From Streptomyces sp. NRRL F-6492 (lineage in GTDB: Bacteria; Actinomycetota; Actinomycetes; Streptomycetales; Streptomycetaceae), in NCBI RefSeq assembly GCF_001280125.1, contig NZ_LGEG01000035.1, positions 1 through 64,000 on the forward strand: a stretch of 64,000 nt of DNA, written 5' to 3'. Both the position numbers and the translations under genes were made by a program. This document shows positions 9,205 to 18,066 of the stretch, piece after piece. The notes below the pieces were generated by a model that did no database searches, was not told the DNA's origin, and worked only from the letters and a program-made list of their open reading frames with translations. Numbering within the stretch: position 1 is the stretch's first letter; every line of letters starts with the position of its first letter.

Positions 9205-10137
9205 ATGGGGCGCTATGTCGCACGACGACTGCTCCAGATGATCCCGGTTTTCTTCGGGACAACCCTGCTGATCTTCCTCATGGTCTACAGCCTGCCCGGT
9301 GACCCCGTGGCCGGTCTGTTCGGAGACAAGGGGGCGTCCCCCGCGACCATCGCGGAGATCAGACACAAGCTCGGCCTCGACCAGCCGATCCTGAAGCAGT
9401 ACTGGGACTACATCAGTGGAATCCTCTTCCACTTCGACTTCGGTACGCAGATCCGCAACGACCGGCCTGTGACCGAGGTGCTGGGCGACGCGTTCCCCGT
9501 CACGATCCAGCTGGCCGCCCTCGCCTTCGCCTTCGAGCTCGTCTTCGGCCTCGGCCTCGGCATCATCGCCGGCCTCCGCGCCGGCCGCATGGCCGACAAC
9601 GCGATCCTGATCTTCACGCTGCTGATCATCTCGATCCCGGTCTTCGTGCTCGGCTTCCTGATCAAGATGGTGTTCGCCTTCCAGCTCGAATGGATCGCGC
9701 CGAACGTCAGCAACCAGCAACTGCTGTCCGAGATGATCGCCCCCGCCATCGTCCTCGGCGGCCTCTCCCTCGCCTATGTGGCGCGGCTCACCCGCACCTC
9801 CATGGCGGAGAACCTGCGCGCCGACTACATGCGCACGGCCGTCGCCAAGGGCCTGCCGAAGCGGCGCATCATCGGCGTCCACCTCATGCGCAACTCGATG
9901 ATCCCCGTCGTCACCTTCCTCGGCACCGACATCGGCGCCCTGATGGGCGGCGCGGTCGTCACCGAAGGCATCTTCAACGTCAAGGGTGTCGGTGGTCTGA
10001 TCTACGAGTCGATCAGCCGTCGCGAGGGCAGCACCCTCGTCGGTCTCGTCACCGTCCTGGTGGTCGTCTACCTCATCACCAGCCTGCTCATCGACCTGCT
10101 GTACGCGGTCCTGGACCCGAGGATCCGGTATGCCTGA
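9205..10137 (+). CDS. Oligopeptide ABC transporter permease, OppB type (operon 1)
   Basis: The 310-residue inner-membrane permease begins MGRYVARRLLQMIPVFF. An ATG at 9202 is also possible, but 9205 is better spaced from the GGAGG at 9196-9200 and matches the start of the operon 2 paralogue. It has six predicted membrane helices: one at the N-terminus, then five in the BPD_transp_1 domain. The cytoplasmic EAA loop (YMRTAVAKGLPKRRI) contacts the ATPases. It ends DLLYAVLDPRIRYA, typical of the family. It overlaps the next permease by 8 bases (ATGCCTGA), showing translational coupling. Confidence 0.95.
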   Translation: MGRYVARRLLQMIPVFFGTTLLIFLMVYSLPGDPVAGLFGDKGASPATIAEIRHKLGLDQPILKQYWDYISGILFHFDFGTQIRNDRPVTEVLGDAFPVTIQLAALAFAFELVFGLGLGIIAGLRAGRMADNAILIFTLLIISIPVFVLGFLIKMVFAFQLEWIAPNVSNQQLLSEMIAPAIVLGGLSLAYVARLTRTSMAENLRADYMRTAVAKGLPKRRIIGVHLMRNSMIPVVTFLGTDIGALMGGAVVTEGIFNVKGVGGLIYESISRREGSTLVGLVTVLVVVYLITSLLIDLLYAVLDPRIRYA

Positions 10138-11089
10138 CGTGACCAAGACCGCGGCCGCCGCATCGGTGGACGCCGTCACCACCCCTCCGGTGGAGACGTC
10201 CGCCCCGCAGCCGCCCAAGGCGGAGAAGCCCCGTTCGCTCTGGGGCGACGCCTGGCGCGACCTGCGCCGCAACCCGTACTTCATCGTGTCGTCGGTGCTC
10301 ATCTTCTTCCTGCTGCTCATCGCGGCGTTCCCGGGGCTGTTCACCAGCGCCTCGCCCACGGCCGGCGACCTCGTCAAGCACTACGTCGGCAAGCCCGAAC
10401 TCGGCAACGTCGGCTCCCCGGGCTGGCTCGGCTACGACATCCAGGGCCGCTCCGTCTACGCCCGACTGATCTACGGCACCCGCGCCTCGATCATCGTCGG
10501 CGTCTGCGTCACCCTGATCGTCACCGTGGTCGGCGGCGCCATGGGCATGATCGCCGGTTACTTCGGCGGCTGGATCGACGCGGTCCTCTCCCGCCTCACC
10601 GACGTCTTCTTCGGCATCCCCTTCCTGCTCGGCGCGATGGTCGTCCTCCAGGCCTTCGTCGAGCGCACCGTCTGGGTCGTCGTCTTCGCCCTCGCCTTCC
10701 TCGGCTGGACGCAGATGGCCCGCGTCATGCGCGGCGCCGTGATCACGGTCAAGCAGGCCGACTACGTCCACGCCGCCAAGGCGCTCGGCGCGGGCACCAC
10801 CCGGATCCTCTTCCGGCACATCCTGCCGAACGCCATGGCTCCGGTGATCGTCGTCGCCACCATCGCCCTCGGCGGCTACATCTCCGCCGAGGCGACCCTG
10901 TCCTACCTGGGGCTCGGCCTCGCCGCCCCCACCGTCTCGTGGGGTGTCGACATCTCCGCGGGTGTTCAGGCGATCCGTACGTCGCAGCACATCCTGCTGT
11001 ACCCGTCGATCATGCTGAGCCTCACCGTTCTGGCGTTCATCATGCTCGGCGAAGCCGTCCGCAACGCCCTCGACCCCAAGCTGCGCTGA
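10130..11089 (+). CDS. Oligopeptide ABC transporter permease, OppC type (operon 1)
   Basis: This 319-residue permease has a cytoplasmic N-terminus of about 45 residues, a first helix (FIVSSVLIFFLLLIAAFPGLF), an extracellular GYDIQGRSVYARLIYGTRAS segment and the BPD_transp_1 domain. The EAA loop (YVHAAKALGAGTTRILFRH) is present. It forms a heterodimer with the OppB-type permease to make the peptide channel. The ATG lies in the 8-base overlap with the upstream gene. The ATPase gene starts 14 bases downstream. Confidence 0.95.
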   Translation: MPDVTKTAAAASVDAVTTPPVETSAPQPPKAEKPRSLWGDAWRDLRRNPYFIVSSVLIFFLLLIAAFPGLFTSASPTAGDLVKHYVGKPELGNVGSPGWLGYDIQGRSVYARLIYGTRASIIVGVCVTLIVTVVGGAMGMIAGYFGGWIDAVLSRLTDVFFGIPFLLGAMVVLQAFVERTVWVVVFALAFLGWTQMARVMRGAVITVKQADYVHAAKALGAGTTRILFRHILPNAMAPVIVVATIALGGYISAEATLSYLGLGLAAPTVSWGVDISAGVQAIRTSQHILLYPSIMLSLTVLAFIMLGEAVRNALDPKLR

Positions 11090-11103
11090 GGAGGGCGTAA
11101 AAG

Positions 11104-12159
11104 ATGAGCATCATCGACAAGACCGCGGCCGTCCCCGCGCCGCGCGACGGGTCCGGCACCGGCCCCCTGCTCGAAGTCCGCGACCTGCACGTCGAGTTCC
11201 ACACCCGTGACGGTGTGGCCAAGGCGGTCAACGGCGTCAACTACTCGGTGAACGCCGGCGAGACCCTCGCCGTCCTCGGCGAGTCCGGCTCCGGCAAGTC
11301 CGTCACCGCCCAGGCCGTCATGGGCATCCTCGACATGCCCCCCGGCAGGATCCCGCAGGGCGAGATCCTGTTCCGCGGCCAGGACATGCTGAAGATGTCC
11401 GAGGAGGAGCGCCGGAAGATCCGCGGCCGCAAGATCGCGATGATCTTCCAGGACGCGCTGTCCTCCCTGAACCCGGTCCTCAACGTCGGCTACCAGCTCG
11501 GCGAGATGTTCCGGGTCCACCAGGGCCTGTCCAAGAAGGACGCCAGGACCAAGGCCATCGAGCTGATGGACAAGGTCAAGATCCCGGCCGCCAAGGCCCG
11601 GGTCGCCGACTACCCCCACCAGTTCTCCGGCGGCATGCGCCAGCGCATCATGATCGCCATGGCGCTGGCCCTGGAGCCGGACCTGATCATCGCCGACGAG
11701 CCCACCACGGCTCTCGACGTGACCGTCCAGGCCCAGGTCATGGACCTCCTCGCGGAGCTCCAGCAGGAATACAACATGGGCCTGATCCTGATCACCCACG
11801 ACCTCGGCGTCGTCGCCGACGTCGCGGACAAGATCGCCGTGATGTACGCCGGCCGGATCGTCGAGCAGGCGCCCGTGCACGAGCTGTACAAGCGCCCGGC
11901 CCACCCGTACACCCGCGGCCTGCTGGACTCGATCCCGCGTCTGGACCAGAAGGGCCAGGAGCTCTACGCGATCAAGGGCCTGCCGCCCAACCTGCTCCGC
12001 GTCCCCACCGGCTGCGCCTTCAACCCGCGCTGCCCCAAGGCCGAGGACATCTGCCGTACGGAGATCCCGGCCCTGGTGCCGGTCACCGAGCAGGACGGCA
12101 CGGACCTTCCGGGCCGCAAGAGCGCCTGCCACTTCTGGAAGGAGACGATCCATGGCTGA
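11104..12159 (+). CDS. Oligopeptide ABC transporter ATPase, OppD type (operon 1)
   Basis: The 351-residue nucleotide-binding subunit carries Walker A (GESGSGKS), the ABC signature (FSGGMRQR), Walker B with the catalytic Glu (LIIADEPTTALDVT) and the H-loop (THDLG). The C-terminal oligo_HPY domain holds a Cys cluster (CAFNPRCPKAEDIC, then ACHFW) that binds a 4Fe-4S cluster in related proteins. It hydrolyses ATP at the cytoplasmic face to drive peptide import. The start at ATG 11104 follows GAGGAGGG. The last 8 bases overlap the next ATPase gene. Confidence 0.95.
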   Translation: MSIIDKTAAVPAPRDGSGTGPLLEVRDLHVEFHTRDGVAKAVNGVNYSVNAGETLAVLGESGSGKSVTAQAVMGILDMPPGRIPQGEILFRGQDMLKMSEEERRKIRGRKIAMIFQDALSSLNPVLNVGYQLGEMFRVHQGLSKKDARTKAIELMDKVKIPAAKARVADYPHQFSGGMRQRIMIAMALALEPDLIIADEPTTALDVTVQAQVMDLLAELQQEYNMGLILITHDLGVVADVADKIAVMYAGRIVEQAPVHELYKRPAHPYTRGLLDSIPRLDQKGQELYAIKGLPPNLLRVPTGCAFNPRCPKAEDICRTEIPALVPVTEQDGTDLPGRKSACHFWKETIHG

Positions 12160-13264
12160 CATCGGCAAGAACGACGAGGCCGTGGCCGCCGCCAACGAAG
12201 AGGCCCTGGTCGCCGCCATCGAGGCCCCCGTGGTCCGCGGCGAGCCGATCCTCCAGGTGCGCGGACTGAAGAAGCACTTCCCGCTGACGCAGGGCGTCCT
12301 CTTCAAGAAGCAGGTCGGCGCGGTCAAGGCCGTGGACGGGGTCTCCTTCGACCTCTACCAGGGCGAGACCCTCGGCATCGTGGGCGAGTCCGGCTGCGGC
12401 AAGTCCACGGTCGCCAAGCTCCTGATGAACCTGGAGCGGGCCACCGCCGGCGAGGTCTTCTACAAGGGCCAGGACATCACCAAGCTGTCCGGGCGCGCGC
12501 TGAAGGCGGTCCGCCGCAACATCCAGATGGTGTTCCAGGACCCGTACACCTCGCTCAACCCGCGCATGACGGTCGGCGACATCATCGGCGAGCCCTTCGA
12601 CATCCACCCCGAGGTGGCCCCGAAGGGCGACCGGCGCCGCAAGGTGCAGGAGCTCCTGGACGTCGTCGGTCTGAACCCGGAGTACATCAACCGGTATCCG
12701 CACCAGTTCTCCGGCGGTCAGCGCCAGCGCATCGGCATCGCCCGCGGCCTCGCGCTCAACCCCGAGATCATCATCTGCGACGAGCCGGTCTCGGCCCTGG
12801 ACGTCTCCGTCCAGGCCCAGGTCATCAACCTGATGGAGAAGCTCCAGGACGAGTTCAACCTGTCCTACCTCTTCATCGCGCACGACCTGTCGATCGTCCG
12901 GCACATCTCGGACCGCGTCGGCGTCATGTACCTCGGCAAGATGGCCGAGATCGGTACGGACACCGAGATCTACGAGCACCCGACGCACCCGTACACCCAG
13001 GCGCTGCTCTCCGCGGTGCCGGTGCCGGACCCGGAGGCCCGCGCGCACCGCGAGCGGATCATCCTCACCGGTGACGTCCCCTCGCCGGCGAACCCGCCGT
13101 CGGGCTGCAGCTTCCGCACCCGTTGCTGGAAGGCGCAGGAGCGGTGCGCCCAGGAGGTGCCGCTCCTCGCGGTGCCGGCCGCCTTCCAGGGCCAGGACAC
13201 CCCGGCCGCCCACTTCTCGGCGTGCCACTTCGCCGAGGAGAAGCAGGTCGTTCCGGTGCACTGA
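12152..13264 (+). CDS. Oligopeptide ABC transporter ATPase, OppF type (operon 1)
   Basis: The 370-residue partner ATPase carries Walker A (GESGCGKST), signature (FSGGQRQR), Walker B ([15 protein letters not shown]) and an H-loop (AHDLS). The 35-residue N-terminal extension is Ala/Glu-rich. The C-terminal oligo_HPY domain has the Cys pattern [14 protein letters not shown] followed by SACHF. It forms the nucleotide-binding heterodimer with the OppD-type subunit. It is the last gene of operon 1, and a long terminator follows at once. Confidence 0.95.
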   Translation: MADIGKNDEAVAAANEEALVAAIEAPVVRGEPILQVRGLKKHFPLTQGVLFKKQVGAVKAVDGVSFDLYQGETLGIVGESGCGKSTVAKLLMNLERATAGEVFYKGQDITKLSGRALKAVRRNIQMVFQDPYTSLNPRMTVGDIIGEPFDIHPEVAPKGDRRRKVQELLDVVGLNPEYINRYPHQFSGGQRQRIGIARGLALNPEIIICDEPVSALDVSVQAQVINLMEKLQDEFNLSYLFIAHDLSIVRHISDRVGVMYLGKMAEIGTDTEIYEHPTHPYTQALLSAVPVPDPEARAHRERIILTGDVPSPANPPSGCSFRTRCWKAQERCAQEVPLLAVPAAFQGQDTPAAHFSACHFAEEKQVVPVH

Positions 13265-13282
13265 CACCCCGCGCGGTTCTCC

Positions 13283-13324
13283 ACGGCCGGCTCCCGGCGC
13301 CCCACGGCGCCGGGAGCCGGCCGT
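13283..13324 (+). terminator. Terminator of oligopeptide operon 1
   Basis: ACGGCCGGCTCCCGGCGCC (13283-13301) pairs perfectly with GGCGCCGGGAGCCGGCCGT (13306-13324) over 19 bp with a CCAC loop, followed by TTT. It starts 18 bases after the OppF stop. Confidence 0.9.
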
Positions 13325-13435
13325 TTTCCGTGCGCCCCCGCCGTCGCACTGATGGGCGCCGACAACATGCAGGCGTGGAGTTACAGGGTGATATTGGGGC
13401 TCTCAGTGTGAATCGGTACATACGGGAGGCACTCC

Positions 13436-15061
13436 ATGCGCGGAGCCACGCACGCCAAGTGGGCCGCTCTGGCCACCGCGGTCGCCCTCGCGGCGACCGC
13501 CTGCGGCGGCGGTGACAGCGGCGGCGGCGGAGGGGCCGACGGCGTCGTGTCCTCCTCGTGGGGCGACCCGCAGAACCCGCTGGAGCCCGCCAACACCAAC
13601 GAGGTCCAGGGCGGCAAGGTCCTCTCCATGATCTTCCGGGGGCTCAAGCAGTACGACCCCAAGACCGGCGAGGCCAAGGACATGCTCGCCGAGAAGATCG
13701 ACACCACCGACTCGACCAACTTCACCGTCACCGTCAAGGACGGCTGGACCTTCTCCAACGGCGAGAAGGTCACCGCCAAGTCCTTCGTCGACGCCTGGAA
13801 CTACGGCGCCCACCTGAAGAACAACCAGAAGAACGCCTACTTCTTCGGCCAGATCGAGGGCTACGACCAGGTCCACCCCGAGAAGGGCGAGCCCACCGCC
13901 GAGACCATGTCCGGCCTCAAGGTCACCGGCGACCGCACCTTCACGGTCAAGCTCACCCAGAAGTTCTCCACCTGGCCCGTCACCCTCGGCTACGCGGCCT
14001 TCGCCCCGCTGCCCCGGACCTTCTTCAGCGACCACGCCGGCTGGCTCTCGAAGCCCGTCGGCAACGGCCCGTACACCATCGACTCCTACTCCAAGGGGTC
14101 CCAGATGGTCCTGAAGAAGTGGGACGCCTACCCCGGCACCGACAAGGCGCAGAACGGCGGCGTGACCCTCAAGGTCTACACCGACAACAACACCGCCTAC
14201 ACCGACCTCATCGCCGGCAACCTCGACCTCGTCGACGACGTCCCCGCCGCGCAGCTGAAGAACGTCGAGGCCGACCTCGGCGACCGGTACATCAACGTGC
14301 CCGCCGGCATCATCCAGACCCTCTCCTTCCCGTTCTACGACGCGAACTGGAACAAGCCCGGCCAGGAGAAGCTCCGCCAGGGCCTGTCGCGGGCGATCGA
14401 CCGGAAGCAGATCACCGAGACGATCTTCCAGAAGACCCGCACCCCCGCCGTCGACTGGACCTCGCCCGTCCTCGGCGAGGAGGGCGGCTTCAAGGACGTC
14501 TGCGGCGACCTCTGCAAGTACGACGCCGCCGAGGCGAAGAAGCTGGTCGCCGAGGGCGGCGGCATCCCCGGCGGCACCATGAAGATCTCGTACAACGCCG
14601 ACACCGGCAGCCACAAGGAGTGGGTGGACGCGGTCTGCAACTCCATCAACCGCGCCCTCGGCAACGACCGCGCCTGCGTCGGCAACCCCGTCGGCACCTT
14701 CGCCGACTACCGCAACCAGGTCACCACGCAGAAGCTCACCGGCCCGTTCCGCGCCGGCTGGCAGATGGACTACCCGCTCATCCAGAACTTCCTCCAGCCG
14801 CTGTACTACACCAACGCCTCGTCCAACGACGGCAAGTGGACGAACCCCGAGTTCGACAAGCTGGTGAACCAGGCCAACGCCGAGGCCGACACCGCCAAGG
14901 CCGTCGGGATCTTCCAGCAGGCCGAGGAGGTCCTCCGCGACGACATGGGCGCCCTCCCGCTCTGGTACCAGAACGGCAGCGCCGGCTACTCGGAGCGCGT
15001 GGGCAACGTGACCCTGAACCCCTTCAGCGTCCCCGTCTACGACCAGATCAAGGTGAACTGA
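13436..15061 (+). CDS. Oligopeptide ABC transporter substrate-binding lipoprotein (operon 2)
   Basis: The 541-residue family 5 receptor starts at ATG 13436 behind CGGGAGG. The lipobox is LAATAC (Cys at residue 23). It continues SSSWGDPQNPLEPANTNE and contains WTFSNGEKVTAKSFVDAW and PVGNGPYTIDSY, the conserved ligand-lobe motifs. It differs from the operon 1 receptor through most of its length, so the two transporters probably bind different peptides. In S. coelicolor the BldK peptide permease, needed for aerial development, has such a receptor. I think this copy is a plausible counterpart, but cannot prove it from sequence alone. A hairpin separates it from its permease genes. Confidence 0.95.
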   Translation: MRGATHAKWAALATAVALAATACGGGDSGGGGGADGVVSSSWGDPQNPLEPANTNEVQGGKVLSMIFRGLKQYDPKTGEAKDMLAEKIDTTDSTNFTVTVKDGWTFSNGEKVTAKSFVDAWNYGAHLKNNQKNAYFFGQIEGYDQVHPEKGEPTAETMSGLKVTGDRTFTVKLTQKFSTWPVTLGYAAFAPLPRTFFSDHAGWLSKPVGNGPYTIDSYSKGSQMVLKKWDAYPGTDKAQNGGVTLKVYTDNNTAYTDLIAGNLDLVDDVPAAQLKNVEADLGDRYINVPAGIIQTLSFPFYDANWNKPGQEKLRQGLSRAIDRKQITETIFQKTRTPAVDWTSPVLGEEGGFKDVCGDLCKYDAAEAKKLVAEGGGIPGGTMKISYNADTGSHKEWVDAVCNSINRALGNDRACVGNPVGTFADYRNQVTTQKLTGPFRAGWQMDYPLIQNFLQPLYYTNASSNDGKWTNPEFDKLVNQANAEADTAKAVGIFQQAEEVLRDDMGALPLWYQNGSAGYSERVGNVTLNPFSVPVYDQIKVN

Positions 15062-15083
15062 CGAGCCGACAGGCCGACGGCGC

Positions 15084-15117
15084 ACGGCCCGGCCCGCGGA
15101 CCCCCGCGCCGGGCCGT
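15084..15117 (+). terminator. Intra-operon attenuator hairpin after lipoprotein 2
   Basis: ACGGCCCGGC (15084-15093) pairs with GCCGGGCCGT (15108-15117), and the loop can add an inner GCGG/CCGC pair. It has the same position, between receptor and permease, as the hairpin in operon 1, but an unrelated sequence. Confidence 0.65.
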
Positions 15118-15173
15118 ACGCCTTCCCCGCCTCCGAGCCACGTCCCCACCGGAGCCAACCCCCGGAGTCCCTC

Positions 15174-16097
15174 ATGGGTCGATACGTGATCCGGCGACTG
15201 CTGCAGATGATCCCGGTCTTCTTCGGCGCCACGCTGCTGATCTTCCTGATGGTGAACGTGATGGGCGACCCCGTCGCCGGACTGTGCGGCGACCGCCAGT
15301 GCGACCCGGCGACCGCCGCCCAGCTCAAGAAGGAGTTCGGCCTCGACAAGCCGGTCTGGCAGCAATACCTGACCTACATGGGCAACGTCTTCACCGGGGA
15401 CTTCGGCACGGCCTTCAACGGCCAGGAGGTCACCGAGCTGATGGCCAACGCCTTCCCGGTCACCATCCGCCTCACCATCGTCGCGATCCTCTTCGAGATC
15501 GTCATCGGCATCAGCCTCGGCGTGCTCACCGGCCTCAAGCGCGGCCACCCCGTCGACACCACCGTGCTGCTGCTGACCCTGGTCGTCATCTCCGTCCCGA
15601 CCTTCGTCACCGGCCTGCTCGTCCAGCTCCTCTTCGGCGTCAAGTGGAAGTGGATCGACCCCTCGGTCTCCTCCGCCGCCACCTTCGACGAACTGATCGT
15701 CCCCGGCCTGGTCCTCGCCTCCGTGTCGCTCGCCTACGTCACCCGGCTCACCCGGACCTCGATCGCCGAGAACAAACGCGCCGACTACGTCCGCACCGCC
15801 GTCGCCAAGGGCCTGCCCCGCCGCCGGGTCATCACCCGGCACCTGCTGCGCAACAGCCTCATCCCGGTGGTCACCTTCATCGGCACCGACATCGGCGCGC
15901 TCATGGGCGGCGCCATCGTCACCGAGCGGATCTTCAACATCCACGGGGTCGGCTACCAGCTCTACCAGGGCATCCTCCGCCAGAACACCCAGACCGTGGT
16001 CGGCTTCGTGACCGTCCTCGTCCTGGTCTTCCTGGTGGCCAACCTGCTCGTCGACCTCCTGTACGCCGTCCTTGACCCGAGGATCCGCTATGCCTGA
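15174..16097 (+). CDS. Oligopeptide ABC transporter permease, OppB type (operon 2)
   Basis: The 307-residue permease starts at ATG 15174 and is clearly paralogous to the operon 1 OppB (MGRYVIRRLLQMIPVFFGAT; EAA loop YVRTAVAKGLPRRRV; C-terminus LLYAVLDPRIRYA). It has six predicted membrane helices and a BPD_transp_1 domain. A periplasm-side loop carries a Cys pair (LCGDRQC) absent from the operon 1 copy. It overlaps the following permease by 8 bases. Confidence 0.95.
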   Translation: MGRYVIRRLLQMIPVFFGATLLIFLMVNVMGDPVAGLCGDRQCDPATAAQLKKEFGLDKPVWQQYLTYMGNVFTGDFGTAFNGQEVTELMANAFPVTIRLTIVAILFEIVIGISLGVLTGLKRGHPVDTTVLLLTLVVISVPTFVTGLLVQLLFGVKWKWIDPSVSSAATFDELIVPGLVLASVSLAYVTRLTRTSIAENKRADYVRTAVAKGLPRRRVITRHLLRNSLIPVVTFIGTDIGALMGGAIVTERIFNIHGVGYQLYQGILRQNTQTVVGFVTVLVLVFLVANLLVDLLYAVLDPRIRYA

Positions 16098-17076
16098 GAT
16101 GCCCGAGCGCCACGACGAAGGGTCGGCCATCGCCTCGACCGGGGCCGGGGGCGCCACCGACCTCGCGATGTCCGAGGCCGAGACCCTGGAGAAGGCCCCC
16201 GGCGGCCCCGACGGCACGGGCCCCGAGAAGAAGGCCCGCTCGCTCTGGTCCGACGCCTGGCACGACCTGCGCCGGAACCCGGTCTTCATCGTCTCCGGCC
16301 TGGTCATCGTCTTCCTGGTGGTCATCGCGATCTGGCCGCAGCTCATCGCGAGCGGCAACCCGCTGGACTGCGACCTCTCCAAGGCCCAGGAGGGCTCCCA
16401 GCCCGGCCACCCCTTCGGCTTCAACGGCCAGGGCTGCGACGTCTACACCCGCACGGTCTACGGAGCCAGGGCCTCCATCGAGGTCGGCGTCCTCTCCACC
16501 CTCGGCGTGACGCTCCTCGGCTCGGTCCTCGGCGGCCTCGCCGGCTTCTACGGCGGCGCCTGGGACGGCTTCCTCTCCCGGATCACCGACATCTTCTTCG
16601 CCATCCCCGTCGTCCTCGGCGGCCTGGTCCTCCTCTCCGTCGTCAGCAACAACAGCGTCTGGCCCGTCATCGGCTTCATGGTGCTGCTCGGCTGGCCGCA
16701 GATCTCCCGCATCGCCCGCGGCTCCGTCATCACCGCCAAGCAGAACGACTACGTCCAGGCCGCCCGCGCGCTCGGCGCCTCCAACTCCCGGATGCTGCTC
16801 CGGCACATCACGCCCAACGCCGTGGCCCCCGTGATCGTCGTCGCCACCATCGCCCTCGGCACGTACATCTCCCTGGAGGCCACGCTCTCCTTCCTCGGCG
16901 TCGGCCTCAAGCCCCCCACCGTCTCCTGGGGCATCGACATCTCCGCGGCCTCCCCGTACATCCGCAACGCCCCGCACATGCTGCTCTGGCCGGCCGGCGC
17001 GCTGGCCGTCACGGTGCTCGCCTTCATCATGCTCGGCGACGCCGTCCGCGACGCCCTCGACCCCAAGCTGAGGTAG
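16090..17076 (+). CDS. Oligopeptide ABC transporter permease, OppC type (operon 2)
   Basis: The 328-residue permease is taken from ATG 16090, inside the ATGCCTGA overlap that also occurs in operon 1. A TTG at 16072 is in frame but less likely. The acidic N-terminal cytoplasmic region of about 60 residues is followed by a membrane helix (VFIVSGLVIVFLVVIAIWP), an extracellular loop with two Cys and the BPD_transp_1 domain, whose EAA loop reads YVQAARALGASNSRMLLRH. It is paired with the preceding permease. The ATPase gene follows after 6 bases. Confidence 0.94.
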   Translation: MPEMPERHDEGSAIASTGAGGATDLAMSEAETLEKAPGGPDGTGPEKKARSLWSDAWHDLRRNPVFIVSGLVIVFLVVIAIWPQLIASGNPLDCDLSKAQEGSQPGHPFGFNGQGCDVYTRTVYGARASIEVGVLSTLGVTLLGSVLGGLAGFYGGAWDGFLSRITDIFFAIPVVLGGLVLLSVVSNNSVWPVIGFMVLLGWPQISRIARGSVITAKQNDYVQAARALGASNSRMLLRHITPNAVAPVIVVATIALGTYISLEATLSFLGVGLKPPTVSWGIDISAASPYIRNAPHMLLWPAGALAVTVLAFIMLGDAVRDALDPKLR

Positions 17077-17082
17077 GGATCC

Positions 17083-18066
17083 ATGCTGCTCGAAGTGCGC
17101 GACCTGCACGTGGAGTTCCACACCCGGGACGGGGTGGCCAAGGCGGTCAACGGCGTCGACTACTCCGTCGACGCGGGGGAGGCCCTCGCCGTCCTCGGCG
17201 AGTCCGGCTCCGGCAAGTCCGTCACCGCCCAGGCCGTCATGGGCATCCTCGACATCCCCCCGGGGAGGATCACCCGGGGGGAGATCCTCTTCCAGGGCCA
17301 GGACCTCCTGAAGCTCAAGGAGGACGAGCGGCGCAAGGTCCGGGGCGCCAAGATGGCGATGGTCTTCCAGGACGCGCTGTCCTCCCTCAACCCCGTCCTC
17401 AGCGTCGGCGACCAGCTCGGCGAGATGTTCCAGGTCCACAAGGGCATGTCGCGCAAGGACTCCCGGACCAAGGCCGTCGAGCTGATGGACCGGGTCCGCA
17501 TCCCCGCCGCCAAGGAGCGCGTCGGCCAGTACCCCCACCAGTTCTCCGGCGGCATGCGCCAGCGCATCATGATCGCCATGGCGCTCGCCCTCGAACCCGA
17601 GCTGATCATCGCCGACGAGCCCACCACCGCCCTCGACGTCACCGTCCAGGCCCAGGTCATGGACCTCCTCGCCGAGCTCCAGCGCGAACTCAACATGGGC
17701 CTCATCCTCATCACCCACGACCTCGGCGTCGTCGCCGACGTGGCCGACAAGATCGCCGTGATGTACGCCGGCCGGATCGTCGAACGGGCCCCCGTCCACG
17801 AGATCTACCAGGCCCCCGCCCACCCCTACACCAAGGGCCTCCTCGAATCGATCCCGCGCCTGGACCAGAAGGGCCAGGAGCTGTACGCCATCAAGGGCCT
17901 GCCGCCCAACCTGCTGCACATCCCGCCCGGCTGCGCCTTCAACCCGCGCTGCCCGATGGCCCAGGACGTCTGCCGGACCGACGAGCCCCCGCTGTACGAG
18001 GTGACCGAGTCCCCGGTGCCGCGCGCCAGCGCCTGCCACTTCTGGAAGGAGTGCCTCCATGGCTGA
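17083..18066 (+). CDS. Oligopeptide ABC transporter ATPase, OppD type (operon 2)
   Basis: The 327-residue ATPase starts at ATG 17083 behind AGGTAGGGA and lacks the 20-residue N-terminal lead of its operon 1 paralogue, with which it is otherwise very similar. Walker A GESGSGKS, signature FSGGMRQR, Walker B LIIADEPTTALDVT and the C-terminal oligo_HPY Cys motif (CAFNPRCPMAQDVC) are all present. It energises peptide uptake at the inner face of the membrane. It overlaps the next gene by 8 bases. Confidence 0.95.
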   Translation: MLLEVRDLHVEFHTRDGVAKAVNGVDYSVDAGEALAVLGESGSGKSVTAQAVMGILDIPPGRITRGEILFQGQDLLKLKEDERRKVRGAKMAMVFQDALSSLNPVLSVGDQLGEMFQVHKGMSRKDSRTKAVELMDRVRIPAAKERVGQYPHQFSGGMRQRIMIAMALALEPELIIADEPTTALDVTVQAQVMDLLAELQRELNMGLILITHDLGVVADVADKIAVMYAGRIVERAPVHEIYQAPAHPYTKGLLESIPRLDQKGQELYAIKGLPPNLLHIPPGCAFNPRCPMAQDVCRTDEPPLYEVTESPVPRASACHFWKECLHG